In this document: piece by piece, positions 7,510 through 9,356 of the stretch | Layout: every line of letters starts with the position of its first letter | How positions within the stretch are numbered: position 1 is the first letter of the stretch | Assembly (NCBI GenBank): GCA_002359075.1 | Contig: DEQA01000340.1 | Location: 1 to 9,356, forward strand | Source of the DNA: Planococcaceae bacterium UBA3378 | Lineage (GTDB): Bacteria > Bacillota > Bacilli > Bacillales_A > Planococcaceae | Direction of reading: 5' to 3' | Length of the DNA stretch: 9,356 bases | Made by a program: the position numbers and the translations under genes | The notes under the pieces: generated by a model | Told to the model about the DNA's origin: nothing | The model's input: only the letters and a program-made list of their open reading frames with translations | Database searches by the model: none

Positions 7510-8761
7510 AGCGCAAAAGACAAAATGGACGACGGAACAGCAGCTTGCGATCGATTCGAAGGGCCGTGATATTTTAGTAGCTGCTGCAGCGGGTTCCGGG
7601 AAGACAGCTGTATTGATTGAACGGTTAATTCAAAAAGTGCTGGATAAGGACAATCCGGTTGATGTAGATCAGCTGCTTGTCGTGACGTTTACGAATGCAT
7701 CGGCCGCAGAAATGCGGAGCCGTATGGCGGAAGCCCTCGAAAAGGAAATTGCCAAGGCACCTGACAGCCGGTTTCTTCGCCGTCAGCTGAGCCTGATTGG
7801 AAAGGCGCAGATTTCTACATTGCACTCTTTCTGCCTGACAATTTGCCGGCAATATGCCTATATGATTGACCTCGATCCGGGCTTCCGCATAGCCAGCCAG
7901 GATGAGGTGGCCATGCTGCGGGATGATGTATTGATGAATGTGCTGGAACGGGCATACGGCGGGCTGGAGGAAACGATCAGCCTGGAAGAGATGTATACGC
8001 TGGTTGACAGCTTTACCTCTGACCGAAGCGACCAGCAAATCGAGCAGCTGGTCGATAAATTATACGAAATGTCACGTGTTCACCCGACGCCGTATGAATG
8101 GCTGAAAGCACTGCCGGATGCCTATGATATTCCGGCGGGCACAAAGGTGGACGAGCTGTTCTTCATTACCGAAGTGAAGGAAGCATTGATGAATGAAGTG
8201 ATAATGGCCAAATCACAGATCGAGGAAATGAGTTCTTATGCTACGCAATCATATGGTTTACTAAGCTATGAAAAAGTGATCCAGGCAGACGAGCTGATCC
8301 TGAATACCCTTCTTCAGCTGCTGAAAGAAGGAACATGGCAGGAAGTGTACGAGCTGCTCGGCAATTTAAAATGGGCGACAATGCCGCGGCTGGGTAAAAA
8401 CGATATGTTCGATGAAGCCGCAAAAGAAAAAGCAATGAAGCTGCGCAATACAGCAAAGGACATCATTACGAAAAAGGTGAAAACACCATACTTTACGCGT
8501 TCGCCTGAGCGGCTGCTCGAAGAAATGCGGATGATGAAGCCGATTATCGAATCGCTTGTTCATTTGACGATCGTTTATAGTGAGGCATTCAAGGCGGCCA
8601 AGCTGGAAAAAGGGTTGGTCGATTTCTCGGATTTAGAGCATTATGCACTGGAGATTTTGACAGATGATGAGCGACATCCATCGTCTGTAGCAAAGGATTT
8701 CCAGGAACGGTTTAAGGAAGTGCTTGTTGATGAGTACCAGGACGGTGCGACACGTTGCTAA
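7496..8761 (+). CDS. addA: AddA helicase-nuclease subunit A, 5' exon, interrupted at Walker B
   Basis: N-terminal third of AddA, the 3'-to-5' superfamily 1 helicase and nuclease partner of AddB. Visible motifs are the Q motif WTTEQQLAI (11-19), Walker A AAGSGKT (31-37), motif Ia TFTNASAAEM (64-73), STLHSF (107-112) and the start of motif II, DEYQD (412-416). The native gene ends at base 8744, one base into codon 417. The frame then reads five intron-derived residues (GATRC) to a TAA at 8759-8761. Full AddA proteins have about 1,200-1,250 residues, so roughly two thirds, including the remaining helicase motifs and the nuclease domain, should lie beyond the intron. The ATG at 7496 is preceded by AGGAG (7481-7485) inside the addB end. 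Without splicing, the 421-residue product would lack helicase and nuclease function. The coding part shows no other damage. Confidence 0.93.
   Translation: MATNEAQKTKWTTEQQLAIDSKGRDILVAAAAGSGKTAVLIERLIQKVLDKDNPVDVDQLLVVTFTNASAAEMRSRMAEALEKEIAKAPDSRFLRRQLSLIGKAQISTLHSFCLTICRQYAYMIDLDPGFRIASQDEVAMLRDDVLMNVLERAYGGLEETISLEEMYTLVDSFTSDRSDQQIEQLVDKLYEMSRVHPTPYEWLKALPDAYDIPAGTKVDELFFITEVKEALMNEVIMAKSQIEEMSSYATQSYGLLSYEKVIQADELILNTLLQLLKEGTWQEVYELLGNLKWATMPRLGKNDMFDEAAKEKAMKLRNTAKDIITKKVKTPYFTRSPERLLEEMRMMKPIIESLVHLTIVYSEAFKAAKLEKGLVDFSDLEHYALEILTDDERHPSSVAKDFQERFKEVLVDEYQDGATRC
8732..8744 (+). other. Predicted intron-binding sites IBS2 and IBS1 in addA
   Basis: The last 13 exon bases read GAGTACC (IBS2, 8732-8738) and AGGACG (IBS1, 8739-8744), directly abutting the intron 5' end. 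Each can pair with a segment in the intron: IBS2 with GGTATTC (8949-8955), and IBS1 with CGTCTT (9113-9118), with one G-U pair each. They encode the Walker B residues EYQD of AddA. Confidence 0.65.
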
Positions 8762-8948
8762 TTGAAAAGATTAGCCACTAACGAATGTTAGGAGAACTAA
8801 GAATCAGAAGAGTCGAATGATGAGGTAACGCTCTGAAAGGCTCGCCTAATCCTCCGAATAGCGTCATTTTGGGCAATCAAAATGGGGTTATAAGCTCGGT
8901 GAAGACAGTTGAACGTCACCCTAATCGCAAGAAGGAAAGCGGAATAGA

Positions 8949-8955
8949 GGTATTC
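8949..8955 (+). other. Predicted EBS2 of the group II intron
   Basis: GGTATTC, at intron positions +205 to +211, pairs over seven bases (one G-U) with GAGTACC at 8732-8738, immediately upstream of the IBS1 hexamer. The position within domain I is usual for EBS2. Confidence 0.55.
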
Positions 8956-9095
8956 TGTGTGACAGATAGACTGGGGTTCTATAAGAGAGTCTATGGTTAG
9001 AATTTAGGTGAACAATCATCTAATGACGAAATTTCGAATGTACGGCTCTAGAGGTATAGCTGTTCGAAAGGACAGTCCAACAGTGTTTGGGTTAG

Positions 9096-9132
9096 TGAGG
9101 TGGAGTAAGATTCGTCTTTATGAAACACCTTA
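9096..9132 (+). other. Predicted EBS1 stem-loop of the group II intron
   Basis: TGAGGTG (9096-9102) and CACCTTA (9126-9132) form a 7-bp stem with one G-T pair, presenting a 23-base loop. The loop contains CGTCTT (9113-9118), which pairs with the six exon bases AGGACG before the splice site with one G-U. EBS1 in a terminal loop of domain I is the canonical arrangement. The last base of this stem overlaps the ATGATG/CATCAT hairpin at 9132-9150, so one of these helices may be slightly shorter. Confidence 0.55.
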
Positions 9133-9356
9133 TGATGTTACAGGCATCATCCAGCTAACAGGGCTAAAGAAATGACCTAAGGATTCTGGATGTACAGATA
9201 TGATTCTTGGAACGTGGAAAGCTGCTTACGTGGAGAGATTGCAATTGAAGAAGCGGTATGAGGGAAAACAGATTTGTATAACCTCATTTTAAATGCAGTG
9301 AAAGTGATGGCACAGTACCGGTGAAGCCGTGATAATAAGCGGTGGAGGGATAGCCA

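Larger units (their letters stand above)
8745..9356 (+). mobile_element. Group II intron, 5' part (ribozyme domain I onward), inserted in addA
   Basis: The insert opens with GTGCGACACG, matching the GUGYG 5' consensus of group II introns, exactly where AddA homology stops. The 612 bases carry stop codons in all frames, no supported ORF and many local hairpins, such as GCTAAT/ATTAGC (8757-8775), CTAAC/GTTAG (8778-8791), ATAGACT/AGTCTAT (8966-8994), ATGATG/CATCAT (9132-9150) and ATGAGG/CCTCAT (9258-9287). The segment CAGTACCGGTGAAGCCG near 9312-9328 and GGTGGAGGGA near 9341-9350 resemble the GGTGAAG and GGTGGAGCGAAGG-type stretches that commonly precede the intron-encoded protein in bacterial introns. 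Exon-binding sites can be assigned. The intron is in the sense direction of addA, so it should splice from addA mRNA. The reverse transcriptase/maturase gene, domains V and VI and the 3' splice site lie past the window. Its subclass cannot be assigned safely without the missing parts. Confidence 0.88.

Noticed and set aside
8745..8761. GATRC as a genuine C-terminus of a natural short AddA.
   Set aside because: AddA homologues continue for hundreds of residues past DEYQD, and these five codons coincide with the group II intron 5' signature.
9304..9324. GTG/ATG near the window end as the start of the intron-encoded reverse transcriptase.
   Set aside because: The frame hits TGA after a few codons, and the region still looks like ribozyme sequence; the protein gene should start beyond the window.
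1..9356. CRISPR array, tRNA, rRNA, prophage or insertion sequence.
   Set aside because: No regularly spaced repeats, no cloverleaf or rRNA-like stretch and no transposase or phage gene are visible; the only mobile element supported is the group II intron.

Overview
The window looks like chromosomal DNA from a low-to-moderate GC, endospore-forming Firmicute, probably in the Planococcaceae part of Bacillales (Lysinibacillus, Solibacillus, Sporosarcina or Kurthia type). The genus is an inference from gene content and protein style, not a match I could run. Everything recognisable lies on the + strand. Start codons include GTG and ATG, ribosome binding sites are strong and purine-rich, and genes are separated by short AT-rich gaps.

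Layout: (1) 56-1492 is an S41 carboxy-terminal processing protease of the CtpB type, with a membrane anchor, PDZ domain, Ser/Lys/Gln catalytic residues and a peptidoglycan-binding-like tail. (2) 1493-1787 is a 295-base gap with an extended -10 promoter and a leader that can fold strongly. (3) 1788-2957 is a polytopic membrane protein ending in a PDZ domain, the MinJ type of division-site topology factor, followed by a clear intrinsic terminator. In B. subtilis ctpB and minJ are also near neighbours. (4) 2958-3285 is a 328-base gap with the terminator, a possible 16-codon ORF, a second terminator-like hairpin and a promoter. (5) 3286-3900 is a TVP38/TMEM64 (DedA-like) membrane protein. (6) 3901-3978 is a short promoter region with a LexA/DinR-like operator. 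(7) 3979-7509 is addB and 7496 onward is addA, overlapping by 14 bases: the AddAB helicase-nuclease that processes double-strand breaks for RecA-dependent repair.

The main surprise is at the right end. addA reads normally through 416 codons and then stops inside its Walker B motif, directly after the residues DEYQD. From 8745 the sequence starts with GTGCG, the 5' signature of a group II intron, and the remaining 612 bases are non-coding, hairpin-rich DNA like the 5' ribozyme part of such an intron. The last 13 exon bases (8732-8744) can pair with two intron segments (8949-8955 and 9113-9118) as IBS2/EBS2 and IBS1/EBS1, and EBS1 sits in the loop of a 7-bp stem. The intron lies in the sense direction, so splicing could restore addA mRNA. 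The window ends before the intron-encoded reverse transcriptase, the 3' splice site and the second addA exon.

The genes form at least three transcription units: ctpB; minJ with a long leader; and the TVP38 gene with addBA, where addBA has its own promoter that may be under SOS control.
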